The notes beneath the pieces are model-generated. The model did not search any database, was not told the origin of the DNA, and saw only the letters and a program-made list of their open reading frames with translations. Shown here one piece after another: positions 32,323 to 41,095 of a DNA stretch of 64,000 nucleotides. Both the position numbers and the translations under genes were made by a program. Numbering within the stretch: the stretch's first letter is position 1; every line of letters begins with the position of its first letter. The DNA is from Albitalea sp966211955 (lineage in GTDB: Bacteria > Pseudomonadota > Gammaproteobacteria > Burkholderiales > Burkholderiaceae_C): the NCBI GenBank assembly GCA_966211955.1, contig CBIHOF010000003.1, forward strand, positions 1 through 64,000. Reading direction: 5' to 3'.

Positions 32323-33317
32323 CAGGGCTTGCCCCGCTGGTACTGGTTGACGGCCTTGTTGTGCGCCGCGAGGGTGTCGCTGAACACGCTGCTGCCGTCA
32401 CCCCGCGACACGAAATACAGCGCCTTCGTCTGCTCCGGCTTCACCGCCGCCAGCAGCGACGCCTTTCCGGGCATGGCGATGGGCGTGGGCGGCAGGCCGG
32501 TGCGGGTGTAGGTGTTGTAGGGGCCGTCGGCGAGCAGGTCCTTCTTGCGCAGGTTGCCGTCGAACTGGTCGCCCAGGCCGTAGATCACGGTCGGGTCGGT
32601 TTGCAGCGGCATGTTGATGCGCAAACGGTTCACAAAGACGCTCGCCACCTTGCCGCGGTCGGTCGCGATGCCGGTTTCCTTCTCGACGATGGACGCGAGG
32701 ATCAGCGCCTCGTCGGCCGACTTGAGCGGCGTGTCGACCGCGCGCTGCGCCCAGGCGGCATCGAGCCGCTTCTGCATGGCATGGAACGCGCGCTTGAGCA
32801 CTGCAAGATCGCTGCTGCCCTTGCTGTAGGCGTAGGTGTCGGGGTAGAAGCGGCCTTCGGGCGCGAGCGCCGGCTGGCCAAGCGCCGCCATGATTTCCAG
32901 GTCGCTCATCTTCGCGGTGGTGGGCTTCAAGCTGTCACCCTTGGCGAGCTCGGCACGCACCTGCTTGAAGGTCCAGCCGTCGATGATGCGCACGACTGCC
33001 GAGGTGACGTCGCCCTGCACCATCTTGTTCAGCAACTGGGCCGGCGTGGTGTTGCGGTTGATCTCGTAGCTGCCGGCGCGGATCTTCTTGGCCTGGCCCG
33101 ACCAGCGGAAGTATTCGTACAGCAGCACCGGCGGCGCGTTCACGCCGGCATCGACCCAGGCCTGCGCAATGGCGCGCGGCGCCGTGCCCTGCTCCACCGC
33201 CACCTCGACCGAATCAGCCGTGAGCTCCAGCGGCTTGTTGATCCAAAGGTAGGCAGCGCCTGCAACACCGAGCGCGGCAAGCACGACGAGCACGAACAGG
33301 AAGCGCAGGAACTTCAT
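32322..33317 (-). CDS. mltG: endolytic peptidoglycan transglycosylase MltG
   Basis: 331 residues. One N-terminal membrane helix (FLRFLFVLVVLAALGVAGAAYLWI) is followed by a LysM-like region and the YceG domain, with LASIVEKETGIATDRGKVASVFVNRLRINMPLQTDPTVIYGLG (catalytic Glu in the VEKE segment) and GLPPTPIAMPGKASLLAAVKP. It cleaves nascent glycan strands in the periplasm. ATG 33317 was chosen over TTG 33329. Confidence 0.93.
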   Translation of the reverse strand: MKFLRFLFVLVVLAALGVAGAAYLWINKPLELTADSVEVAVEQGTAPRAIAQAWVDAGVNAPPVLLYEYFRWSGQAKKIRAGSYEINRNTTPAQLLNKMVQGDVTSAVVRIIDGWTFKQVRAELAKGDSLKPTTAKMSDLEIMAALGQPALAPEGRFYPDTYAYSKGSSDLAVLKRAFHAMQKRLDAAWAQRAVDTPLKSADEALILASIVEKETGIATDRGKVASVFVNRLRINMPLQTDPTVIYGLGDQFDGNLRKKDLLADGPYNTYTRTGLPPTPIAMPGKASLLAAVKPEQTKALYFVSRGDGSSVFSDTLAAHNKAVNQYQRGKP

Positions 33318-33373
33318 CGATGGGGACAACCCTGCAAGGGCAACGTGAGGTGGGCGGGAATGATAATCGCCGC

Positions 33374-34330
33374 ATGAGCCACCTCTCGTCCTCGACCCGC
33401 TCGACCACCTCGCCGGCGTCGCCTCTCCAGGGCGCCGTTCGCCTTTCGCACTGGGGCGTCATCCGCGCGTCGGGCGCCGATGCCGCGAGCTTCCTCCACG
33501 GCCAGCTGACCAACGATTTCGCATCGCTTCCCGACACGCAGGCGCGGCTGGCGGGCTACTGCTCGGCCAAGGGCCGGCTGCTGGCGAGCTTCATCGCGTG
33601 GAAGTCGGGGCCCGAGGAGATTCTTCTGGCCTGCCACGCGAGCGTGCTGCCCGCCACGCTCAAGCGCCTGTCGATGTTCGTCTTGCGCGCCAAGTGCAAG
33701 CTGAGCGATGCGAGCGGCGAGCTGCCCTTGTACGGCGTCGCGGGCGACGACGCGCTCGTGGCCGGCTTGCCCGTCTGGGGCAAGCGCGACGACGGCGCCA
33801 CGCAAGTCGTTCGCCTGCCTGATGCCGCCGGAGTCTCGCGCGCGTTGGTCGCATCGCCTTCAGGCGACATGACAGCGAATTTGCCGCTCGCCACCTGGCA
33901 ATGGCTGGAGGTCCAAAGCGGCGTGCCCACCATCGAATCAGCCACGGTCGAACAGTTCGTGCCGCAGATGCTGAACTTCGAGCTCGTGGGCGGCGTGAAC
34001 TTCCAGAAGGGTTGCTACCCCGGCCAGGAAATCGTCGCGCGCTCGCAGTACCGCGGCACCATCAAGCGCCGCACCTTCCTCTTCGACGTCGATGCGCAAG
34101 CCGCCGCGGGCGCGGAGGTCTTCCACAGCGCCGACCCAGGACAACCGGCTGGCCTCATCGCCACCTCCGCACCAAGGCCGGATGGCCAGGGCGCCAGCGC
34201 CCTCGTCGAAGTAAAGATCGCGTCGCTCACCCAAGGCACGCTCCACCTGGGCGCGCCGGACGGCGCCATGCTGCACCGCCGCGAACTCCCCTACCCCGTT
34301 CCGGTGGACGCCGCCGACCAGCCTGCCTGA
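33374..34330 (+). CDS. ygfZ: folate-binding protein YgfZ
   Basis: 318 residues. The tetrahydrofolate-binding fold of the GcvT family with the signature QKGCYPGQEIVAR (the conserved Cys). YgfZ supports repair or maturation of iron-sulfur enzymes such as MiaB. It is divergent from mltG; the 56-bp gap should hold both promoters. The start is at 33374, because the frame upstream lies in that gap. Confidence 0.92.
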   Translation: MSHLSSSTRSTTSPASPLQGAVRLSHWGVIRASGADAASFLHGQLTNDFASLPDTQARLAGYCSAKGRLLASFIAWKSGPEEILLACHASVLPATLKRLSMFVLRAKCKLSDASGELPLYGVAGDDALVAGLPVWGKRDDGATQVVRLPDAAGVSRALVASPSGDMTANLPLATWQWLEVQSGVPTIESATVEQFVPQMLNFELVGGVNFQKGCYPGQEIVARSQYRGTIKRRTFLFDVDAQAAAGAEVFHSADPGQPAGLIATSAPRPDGQGASALVEVKIASLTQGTLHLGAPDGAMLHRRELPYPVPVDAADQPA

Positions 34331-34389
34331 CGCGCGAGCGCACTCGAAAGCGCGCGCGGCGGGCAAGAGTTCACCAAAACGGCGGGGCC

Positions 34390-34707
34390 ATGCGCGAGCT
34401 GTTCATCTACTATCGAATCCACGCAAACGGTGCGGCCTGCGCACTGGAAGCCGCGCAGGCCATGCAGCAAGGCCTGCGTGAAAAACATCCGCAACTCGCG
34501 GCGCGCCTGTGGCGCCGCCCTGACGAACCTGGCAATTCGCCGACCGACGACACAACGACGCAGCAGACCTGGATGGAAACCTATTCGTTCGCGGACACGG
34601 GCGTGACGCCCGAACTCCAGGTCGAGATCGAAGAAGCCGCTGCGGTGCTGTTGCCTTTCATCGCCGGCAGCCGCCACACCGAGGTTTTCGTTCCATGTGC
34701 CTCGTAG
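34390..34707 (+). CDS. DUF4936 family protein
   Basis: 105 residues. MRELFIYYRIHANGAACALEAAQAMQQGL, ARLWRRPDE and QTWMETYSFAD agree with the short DUF4936 proteins found after ygfZ in Burkholderiales. The function is unknown to me. The last 13 nt overlap the NRDE gene. Confidence 0.75.
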   Translation: MRELFIYYRIHANGAACALEAAQAMQQGLREKHPQLAARLWRRPDEPGNSPTDDTTTQQTWMETYSFADTGVTPELQVEIEEAAAVLLPFIAGSRHTEVFVPCAS

Positions 34708-35681
34708 CACTCGCCATCGACCACAACCGCCGTTTTCCGCTGGTGATCGCGGCGAACCGCGACGAGTACTTCCGCCGCGCCGCCGCCCGCCTGTCATGGT
34801 GGACGCCTGAATCCGGCGGCCCCGCCATCCTTGGTGGCCGCGACCTCGAATCCGGCGGCACCTGGATGGGCTTGACCGCCGAAGGCCGGCTGGCGCTGGT
34901 CACCAACATCCGCGACCCCAAGCACATGGATGCCGACGCGCCCTCGCGCGGACGCATCGTGCCCGACTGGCTCTCGGGCCGCGAGCGCACCGACCGCTTC
35001 TGGATGCGCACCGCGCTTTCCGGTTTCAACGGCTTCAACCTGGTGGCCTTCGACTTCCGCCAGGGCGAATGCTTCCACGCATCGAACAACGGCAACTTCC
35101 CCGTGCGCCTGGACCGTGGCGTGCATGGGCTGTCCAACGCGTCGCTCGACACGCCCTGGCCGAAGGTGGAGACGCTGAAGTCGCGCCTGCAGCAGGCGAT
35201 GGATTCATCGTCGTCGGTGGACACGCTGTCGGTGCAGCTCTTCGCGGCGCTGGCCGATCGCAGCGAGGCGAGCGACGACCAGTTGCCCGAAACCGGCGTG
35301 CCGCTCGAAGTGGAACGCCGCCTGTCGTCGGCCTTCATCCGCACGCCCGACGGCGGCTACGGCACGCGCTGCTCGACGCTCATCATCACAGAGAAGGTCA
35401 ACCGCCATCTCGTCACGCACGTGCTGGAACGCAGCTTCAGCGCGACCGGCGTGGCGCTGCTGCGGCGCTCGACCATCCGCAACTGGCCGCCGCGCTACAG
35501 CCTCGAGGACGAGGCGACTTTCACGCCGAGCGAGCAAGGCGCGGTGTCGGAATCGGAGCTGGCCGAAACGGCCTCCGCCGCGCTGCCGCCGCCGGTGGCC
35601 AAGCGCACGCGGGTGCGCAGCCTGCTCAAGCCGGAGCCGACCCGCAAGCGGCGGCGCAACACGGCGCCGATGCCGTTGTAG
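34695..35681 (+). CDS. NRDE family (TANGO2-like) protein
   Basis: 328 residues. It opens MCLVALAIDHNRRFPLVIAANRDEYFRR, containing the NRDE motif that names the family. GGRDLESGGTWMGLT, RG.LV..WL-type and GYGTRCSTLIIT segments follow. An extended basic C-terminus (about 295-328, KRTRVRSLLKPEPTRKRRR) goes beyond the domain. The family has been linked to heme or lipid handling in eukaryotes; the bacterial role is unclear. Confidence 0.85.
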   Translation: MCLVALAIDHNRRFPLVIAANRDEYFRRAAARLSWWTPESGGPAILGGRDLESGGTWMGLTAEGRLALVTNIRDPKHMDADAPSRGRIVPDWLSGRERTDRFWMRTALSGFNGFNLVAFDFRQGECFHASNNGNFPVRLDRGVHGLSNASLDTPWPKVETLKSRLQQAMDSSSSVDTLSVQLFAALADRSEASDDQLPETGVPLEVERRLSSAFIRTPDGGYGTRCSTLIITEKVNRHLVTHVLERSFSATGVALLRRSTIRNWPPRYSLEDEATFTPSEQGAVSESELAETASAALPPPVAKRTRVRSLLKPEPTRKRRRNTAPMPL

Positions 35682-35710
35682 GTCTCAATCAAGGCCAGGG
35701 CTTCACGGCC

Positions 35711-38700
35711 TCACGGTGCACTCTGCTGCGGGTGCAACACCGACTCGATGTGTTCGCTCCACGCGCGCGCCAGCTTGGCGTAGCCGCTCGCGTTCGGATG
35801 CACTTCACTTGCCCAGTCGCCGTCCTCGCCCGGCTGGTTGGCGCCCGCGCGGTCCAGCTGCACGCGCGAGCTGTCGAAGAAGTGCACGTTCGGGAACCGC
35901 CGCGAGTCGCTCGCGATGCCATGCAGCAGGCCGCGCAGGCAGAACATCAAGGTCTGCGCGGTGATGAGGTGATCCTCGATCGGGATGCCGTAGTCCGACA
36001 GGGCGGGCTGCAGCCATGGGCCACGGCCATCGCGCGTACGCGCCGGGCGCGGCACCGGGTCGGCGTAGCCGTGGATGAAGATGGGTTTGCCGCGCATCGG
36101 GCCTTCGTCGCGAATGCGCACGATGTGGTCGAAATGGGCCTGCAGGAAGACTTCGAGCGTGCTCACCCCCTGCTCGCTGATGTAGCGATAGCCGCCACCT
36201 GCGTCTTCCTTCCATTCATCGCGCCGCAGCAGCAGGCGTTGCTCGCGTGGCGTGGGCTCGCCGTTCGACAAAGTAGGCCGCACGCTGGCAGCTTCGACGA
36301 GGTCGTCGCCGCCGGCCGACATCAGCACCGCGTCGAAGTCAACGGCGGTGGCGCTCCAAGGCGGGCCGAGCAGCTCGAACAGCTCGAGGTTCGATGGCCG
36401 TGGCGCATCCAGGCGCGGTTGAGACCATGGCAGCGTGCAATCCAGCGCGAGCGTGGGCCCGGCAAAGACCAGGGAATGCAGCAGGCTCGTGCCCGAATCG
36501 GCGGCAAACCAGGAGTCGCCGGCTGCGACGAAGCGCAGCCGAGCCTGCCGAACCGATTCGTAAATGGGTCGGGCAAAGTCGCGCGCAGGGATCACCGTGA
36601 CCGGCTGAGGCTCACTGTCCGGCTTGAGATCGATCATCGTGCGAAGGAACTCTTGCGTGCCCAGCCCGACCGCGCGGCGCAGCGCTGCGTCCGTGGCATG
36701 CGAGCGGTCGAACTTCGCATCCTGGAAGTTCGCATCCAACCAGCTGCAGCCGGCGATGGACGCGCCTTGGAACTCCGCGCCACGCAGCTGCGCCTTCGTG
36801 AAATCGCTGCCGTCCAGCGTCGCACCGCTGAAGCTCGCCGACGAGAGGTCAGCACTGGCAAATGCCGCCTTGTGCGCGGACACCTGCTCCAGCCGAGCGC
36901 GCGGCATGTGCGCGCGTTCGAAGCGCGCGCCGTCGAGCACGCTGCCGGTCCAGCGCACGGCGGGCAGCTCTGCCTCGCGAAGGTCAACCTCGGGCAGGAC
37001 ACTGCCGCTCAAGTCCGCGCCGGCAAGCGACAGACGCTGTCCGGATTGACCTTTGCTCTGCACCCAGCGGCGATGCGCATCGAGTCCCGCATGCAGGCGC
37101 ATCCGCCATGCAGCGCGCAAGCCCGCGCGAAGCGTGCTCGCGTCCTTGGCGCGGGCGTGTCCGTCGCCGATGCTCGTGTACACCAGCATGCCGATGCAGC
37201 GGCCGTCCGTCACCACCGGCGCGCCATGCGCCTCGGGCGGCAACGGCCATGGTTGCGTGCCGTCACGCGGCGTGATCCGCAGCGTGCCCTCGTCGCGATC
37301 GGCCTGCACATTCACCTCGCACTGCATGCCCTGGTCACCGACGAAGTACAGCACCTGCGCCTCGACCGTCCCCAACACCTCGTCATCGCCGGCCAGCGGC
37401 ATCACGCGGCGAGCGTGCGAGCCTTCGTTGTCGGTGAGCAGCAGCAATTGCGGCTGATGCGACAGTGCGAATTCGCGGTCGGCAATGCGGGCCATCGAAG
37501 GGCGGTTGAACAGCCGCTCCATGCCACCCAGGTCCTCGGCCAGGCCCAGCAGGTGGCCCCATAGGTCGCTCACGCCGAAGGGCAAGTCGGTCGAGTCCGC
37601 CTCGTCCCAATGGAAGCGGTCACCCTGTGTCCGCGACGCGATCGTCAGCCCCATGTCATTGCCGAACCAGACCGCGGTCTGGACGCCGGACGGCATCCTT
37701 CGATTGGGCACCGGTGAACATGCGGCCAGCAGCGTCTGTGCCTCGCGGTCCAGTCCAGGCTGCGCTTCGGTCGGCGGATTCGCGGGCCCCGCGTCGGGCG
37801 TCAATGCGGCAGCGCGCTCCATGAGGCCCGGCAACGACGCGATGATTTCCTGCACCACCACGCGCCACGCGGCCTGTGGGTCGCTCCAGTTCATCACCGG
37901 CAGCAGGTCGCCGCTCGGCCCGAGCGGAATCGCACGCAAGCTCCCCAACATGCTGGTGCCCCGGCGCGACGGCAGCGGGGTGTCCTGCCAACGGCACGGG
38001 CTGAGCAGCACCGGCACGAGCGGCACGCCTTGAGCGACGGCAGCACGCACCTCCTGCTGCATCACAAAGGTCGATGCGAGCGAGTTGCTGCTCATGAGGA
38101 ACACCATCACCAGCGAGTCGTCGATCGCCTGTTTCGTCACCCTCGCCCAGTCGTCACCAGCTTGCAAGGAGGTGCCCACAAGGAAGATGTCCGCCGGACC
38201 GATGCCGATCTGCGGATTGGCTGTGAGAAGTTCGCCCAGCGCCCGCACGAAACGCTCCGCTTCCGCGCGGTCGGCGGAAGCATGGGCGACGTAGATGCGG
38301 CGCTTCGCGGGCAGCGCGTTGGGGGCCCCTGTAGGAGGTGGGTTGATCTCCGGCGCGGCGTTCGTTGCCGCGTCAGCCGCCGACGGCTCAGATGCCTTGC
38401 GCTCGCCCGACACGAGCCGGTATTGCCCCGAGCCAAAGCACTGGTACTGCGCCCAGCTCTCATCATTGACTTGCGTGCGTTCGTTGAACGCGGCCTGCCG
38501 TGCCTTCAACGTGGCCTCGGCGAAGGTCGCGCCCGACACCATGGCCTCGAAGAAGCGGATCGCAAAGTTGGAGTGTTCATCGACGACGTCCTGTGCCGCC
38601 ACCACCGTGCTCACGCCGCCGCGCAGCAGCTGCGGTGCCATCTCCGCCAGGTAGTTGCAGGCCAGGAAGACGAGCTCCGGCGGCGGGTCGTGCGCGAGGA

Positions 38701-41095
38701 TGTGCTCGGCCTGCAGCAATTGCCCGCCGCCGCCGTACTGCACGCCGCAGACGCTGGTGCCGTCCTTCGACATCGAGCGCACGCCGTGGCCCGAGACGAA
38801 GAGCGCGCGGAAGGGCCGGGCCTCGAGTGCACGCACGAGATCGCCCATCGAGCCGCGGATGTCGGTCTCGACTTCGCACTCGTCCTTGAGTTGCTGCAGC
38901 AGCGCGGCGACCTCCATGGCTTCTTCTTGCGCCCGCGGCAGTCGGGGTTGCGTGCCGTCGGGGTCGCCGACCACCCAGATGAGTTGTCGCGGCGTCGGTG
39001 GCCGGGGCGCGAAGGCGTGTGTGCGGCCATCGAGGTCGCGCACGATGGGGATCGCCAACGCGAGCGGCATGGCATCGGGCGCGTCTTTCGAGAGCAGGCG
39101 CTCCCAGGGCACGCCGCGAAGCTCGTCGTCCGAAACAAGGGTGATCGATTCCCCGGCCCGCGCGAGGTCGCGACGCAACTCGGGCGTCGTGATGCTCCGC
39201 GCAATGGACTCGACCGTCCTCGGCGTCATGCCCCCGCGCACGAGTTGAGCCAGCTGCGCGGGCGTGACGGCCGTCGCGTGCTCCGTACGAAACTCCACGG
39301 CGATGACGCTGTAGCGAATGCCACCGCGGTCTCGATCAACGCTGATTCGCAACATCGCCGGCCCGATCGATGCGATCTGCTCGACGCCCGGTGGAGCGGC
39401 TTCGCTCACGGCTTCAGCAGCTTCCATCGCCTGCGCGGCCACCTGACCCGTCAACACCTCCCGCGACACGCTCGCGAACGGCAGGCTCCACTGCGTGATG
39501 CGATGCCGCCCGCCCGGCGAAGGAAAGACGGCATCGAAGCCCCTGTCCTCGCGGCCTTCGTCCAGCAGATAGCGCCCGACTGAGCGCAGCTGGACGTTGA
39601 TGGCCCCCTCCTCGCTGTAGCGCAGGGAGCGGGTGAGTTCATCGCGCACGCCGTCGACGAGGCGATAGCAGGACTCGCCCTTGGCCGCCTTCTTCGCGCG
39701 CTCGGTGGCCTCGCCACCGGGTGGTTCCTTCGGCGCATCCACGCCCTGCAGCAACCCACCCACGAAGAACTCCGCCAGCTCCGCCGTGCCGGTGCCCGGC
39801 AGCATGGTCCGCTGCACCAGGCGCATGACCGGAATCGTGAGCGGATCCGGCACCGACAGGAACACCGCCAACTCGTAGGCCGCACGACTCACCATGCCGC
39901 GGTAGCGCGCGAGCCGTTCGGCCGGCGTGAGCGCTGCGGGAGGCTCCCGCGGTGGCGCGCCCGGCGCGCGCGCGGGCGGCGCACCGAGCAGCACGCCCGG
40001 CATGGCCGCACCGCCACGGGCCGTCATGGTGCGCGCCCAGTCGCCGATGCTCTGCGCATCCATGCCAACCACCGGCACACGCACGCTGCCGTAAAGGTCC
40101 GCTTCATCGAGCCACCATGGCAGCAAGGCCTTCATGCGCGCGTTCGCGTCGCCGGCGCGCTCGGCGAAGAACGCCAGCTCCGGCTCGCCCAGCACGGTGT
40201 GGCGCCACGCGCGACGAGGCAGCGGCTGCAGCACGCTCACCGATGCGGCACGGCCGACCTGGCGCAAGAAGGCATGGGCCGCGCCGTTGCGCCACTGCGG
40301 CGACGTCGCGTCGCTCGCGAGCAGCATGAGGTGGGGCCGCTGGCCGCACAGCAGGTGCGACACCGGGTGCCGCCGACGCCCGTCGGCAGTGACGACGGTT
40401 CGGCCCTCCGCGTCGTCGAGCCGGTAGGCCGTGACGCTGCGAAAGCCGCCCTGGCTGCGCAGCACGCGCATGAATTCATCCAGCGCGTCGTCCCACAAGT
40501 CCATGGATGCGGACGATTCCACCACCACGCTCAGCTCGAACCAGCGCTCGCGGACCGGCCGGTACACGGGGCTCCACACGCCGGATTCCGCCGCGAACGA
40601 GGCCGTCTCGTCCTCGTCGAGCACGCGGTGCCAGCGCGAAGGCACCCGGCGCGCGAAGGGCTGCAGCGCGCGACGCATGTCTTCAGGGTGGTCGGTGGCG
40701 GCGACTCCGGGCACGCGCAGGGTCGATGCGCTGATGGTGCCCGTCACCTGCGGCGTGAAGATGCCGGCCGCCGGCACGCCCTTCGATGCGCTGTCCGGCT
40801 TGCGCAGGGTCCGTGCCTCATCGCCGCCCGCGCCTTTGCCCTCGGGCCGCTTGCCGTCGGCGCCCGCGCCCGTGCCTGGTCCATCACCGATGGGCACGGG
40901 CGCGGGCTGGTCGCCGCCGGACGGCACAAGCGGCAGGCGCTCGCTCAGCCAGAGGATGTCCGCGAGCTCCTCGGCGCAAACCTCGAGGCCCGCCGCGCGG
41001 ATGCCGACGGCGAGCTTGAACAGCGTCAGGCCGTCCGGGGTGGACTCCTCCACGGCCGTCCAGCCCCCTTCGCCGCCGGAGTCCGCGTATTCCAT
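35711..41095 (-). CDS. 1794-residue conflict-system protein: SAV_2336/vWA-like, CHAT, TIR, pentapeptide repeats, SGNH hydrolase
   Basis: Domains in order. Residues 20-55 (LTLFKLAVGIRAAGL, ILWLSERLP) and 180-450 match the SAV_2336 N-terminal family, with a vWA-like core. The MIDAS-like motif is ESSAS at 193-197, where D-x-S-x-S is usual, and VMRLVQRTMLPGTGTAELAE follows. Residues 570-895 are a CHAT caspase-like peptidase with His770 (VSGHG) and Cys813 (LACN). 932-1090 is TIR (YVAHASADR, catalytic Glu probably 1015). 1120-1310 may be a degenerate chymotrypsin-like fold. 1355-1475 holds pentapeptide repeats (ADLSSASFSGATLDGSDF). 1518-1790 is an SGNH hydrolase (GDS 1526-1528, GGDD 1595-1598, His1766). 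The ATG overlaps the MoxR stop by one base. Likely a fused sensor and multi-effector. Confidence 0.85.
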   Translation of the reverse strand: MEYADSGGEGGWTAVEESTPDGLTLFKLAVGIRAAGLEVCAEELADILWLSERLPLVPSGGDQPAPVPIGDGPGTGAGADGKRPEGKGAGGDEARTLRKPDSASKGVPAAGIFTPQVTGTISASTLRVPGVAATDHPEDMRRALQPFARRVPSRWHRVLDEDETASFAAESGVWSPVYRPVRERWFELSVVVESSASMDLWDDALDEFMRVLRSQGGFRSVTAYRLDDAEGRTVVTADGRRRHPVSHLLCGQRPHLMLLASDATSPQWRNGAAHAFLRQVGRAASVSVLQPLPRRAWRHTVLGEPELAFFAERAGDANARMKALLPWWLDEADLYGSVRVPVVGMDAQSIGDWARTMTARGGAAMPGVLLGAPPARAPGAPPREPPAALTPAERLARYRGMVSRAAYELAVFLSVPDPLTIPVMRLVQRTMLPGTGTAELAEFFVGGLLQGVDAPKEPPGGEATERAKKAAKGESCYRLVDGVRDELTRSLRYSEEGAINVQLRSVGRYLLDEGREDRGFDAVFPSPGGRHRITQWSLPFASVSREVLTGQVAAQAMEAAEAVSEAAPPGVEQIASIGPAMLRISVDRDRGGIRYSVIAVEFRTEHATAVTPAQLAQLVRGGMTPRTVESIARSITTPELRRDLARAGESITLVSDDELRGVPWERLLSKDAPDAMPLALAIPIVRDLDGRTHAFAPRPPTPRQLIWVVGDPDGTQPRLPRAQEEAMEVAALLQQLKDECEVETDIRGSMGDLVRALEARPFRALFVSGHGVRSMSKDGTSVCGVQYGGGGQLLQAEHILAHDPPPELVFLACNYLAEMAPQLLRGGVSTVVAAQDVVDEHSNFAIRFFEAMVSGATFAEATLKARQAAFNERTQVNDESWAQYQCFGSGQYRLVSGERKASEPSAADAATNAAPEINPPPTGAPNALPAKRRIYVAHASADRAEAERFVRALGELLTANPQIGIGPADIFLVGTSLQAGDDWARVTKQAIDDSLVMVFLMSSNSLASTFVMQQEVRAAVAQGVPLVPVLLSPCRWQDTPLPSRRGTSMLGSLRAIPLGPSGDLLPVMNWSDPQAAWRVVVQEIIASLPGLMERAAALTPDAGPANPPTEAQPGLDREAQTLLAACSPVPNRRMPSGVQTAVWFGNDMGLTIASRTQGDRFHWDEADSTDLPFGVSDLWGHLLGLAEDLGGMERLFNRPSMARIADREFALSHQPQLLLLTDNEGSHARRVMPLAGDDEVLGTVEAQVLYFVGDQGMQCEVNVQADRDEGTLRITPRDGTQPWPLPPEAHGAPVVTDGRCIGMLVYTSIGDGHARAKDASTLRAGLRAAWRMRLHAGLDAHRRWVQSKGQSGQRLSLAGADLSGSVLPEVDLREAELPAVRWTGSVLDGARFERAHMPRARLEQVSAHKAAFASADLSSASFSGATLDGSDFTKAQLRGAEFQGASIAGCSWLDANFQDAKFDRSHATDAALRRAVGLGTQEFLRTMIDLKPDSEPQPVTVIPARDFARPIYESVRQARLRFVAAGDSWFAADSGTSLLHSLVFAGPTLALDCTLPWSQPRLDAPRPSNLELFELLGPPWSATAVDFDAVLMSAGGDDLVEAASVRPTLSNGEPTPREQRLLLRRDEWKEDAGGGYRYISEQGVSTLEVFLQAHFDHIVRIRDEGPMRGKPIFIHGYADPVPRPARTRDGRGPWLQPALSDYGIPIEDHLITAQTLMFCLRGLLHGIASDSRRFPNVHFFDSSRVQLDRAGANQPGEDGDWASEVHPNASGYAKLARAWSEHIESVLHPQQSAP

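Noticed and set aside
35069..37564. Plus-strand open frame of 831 codons
   Set aside because: It overlaps the NRDE gene and the antisense of the large conflict protein. The residues are low-complexity Arg/Ala/Gly typical of antisense frames in GC-rich DNA.
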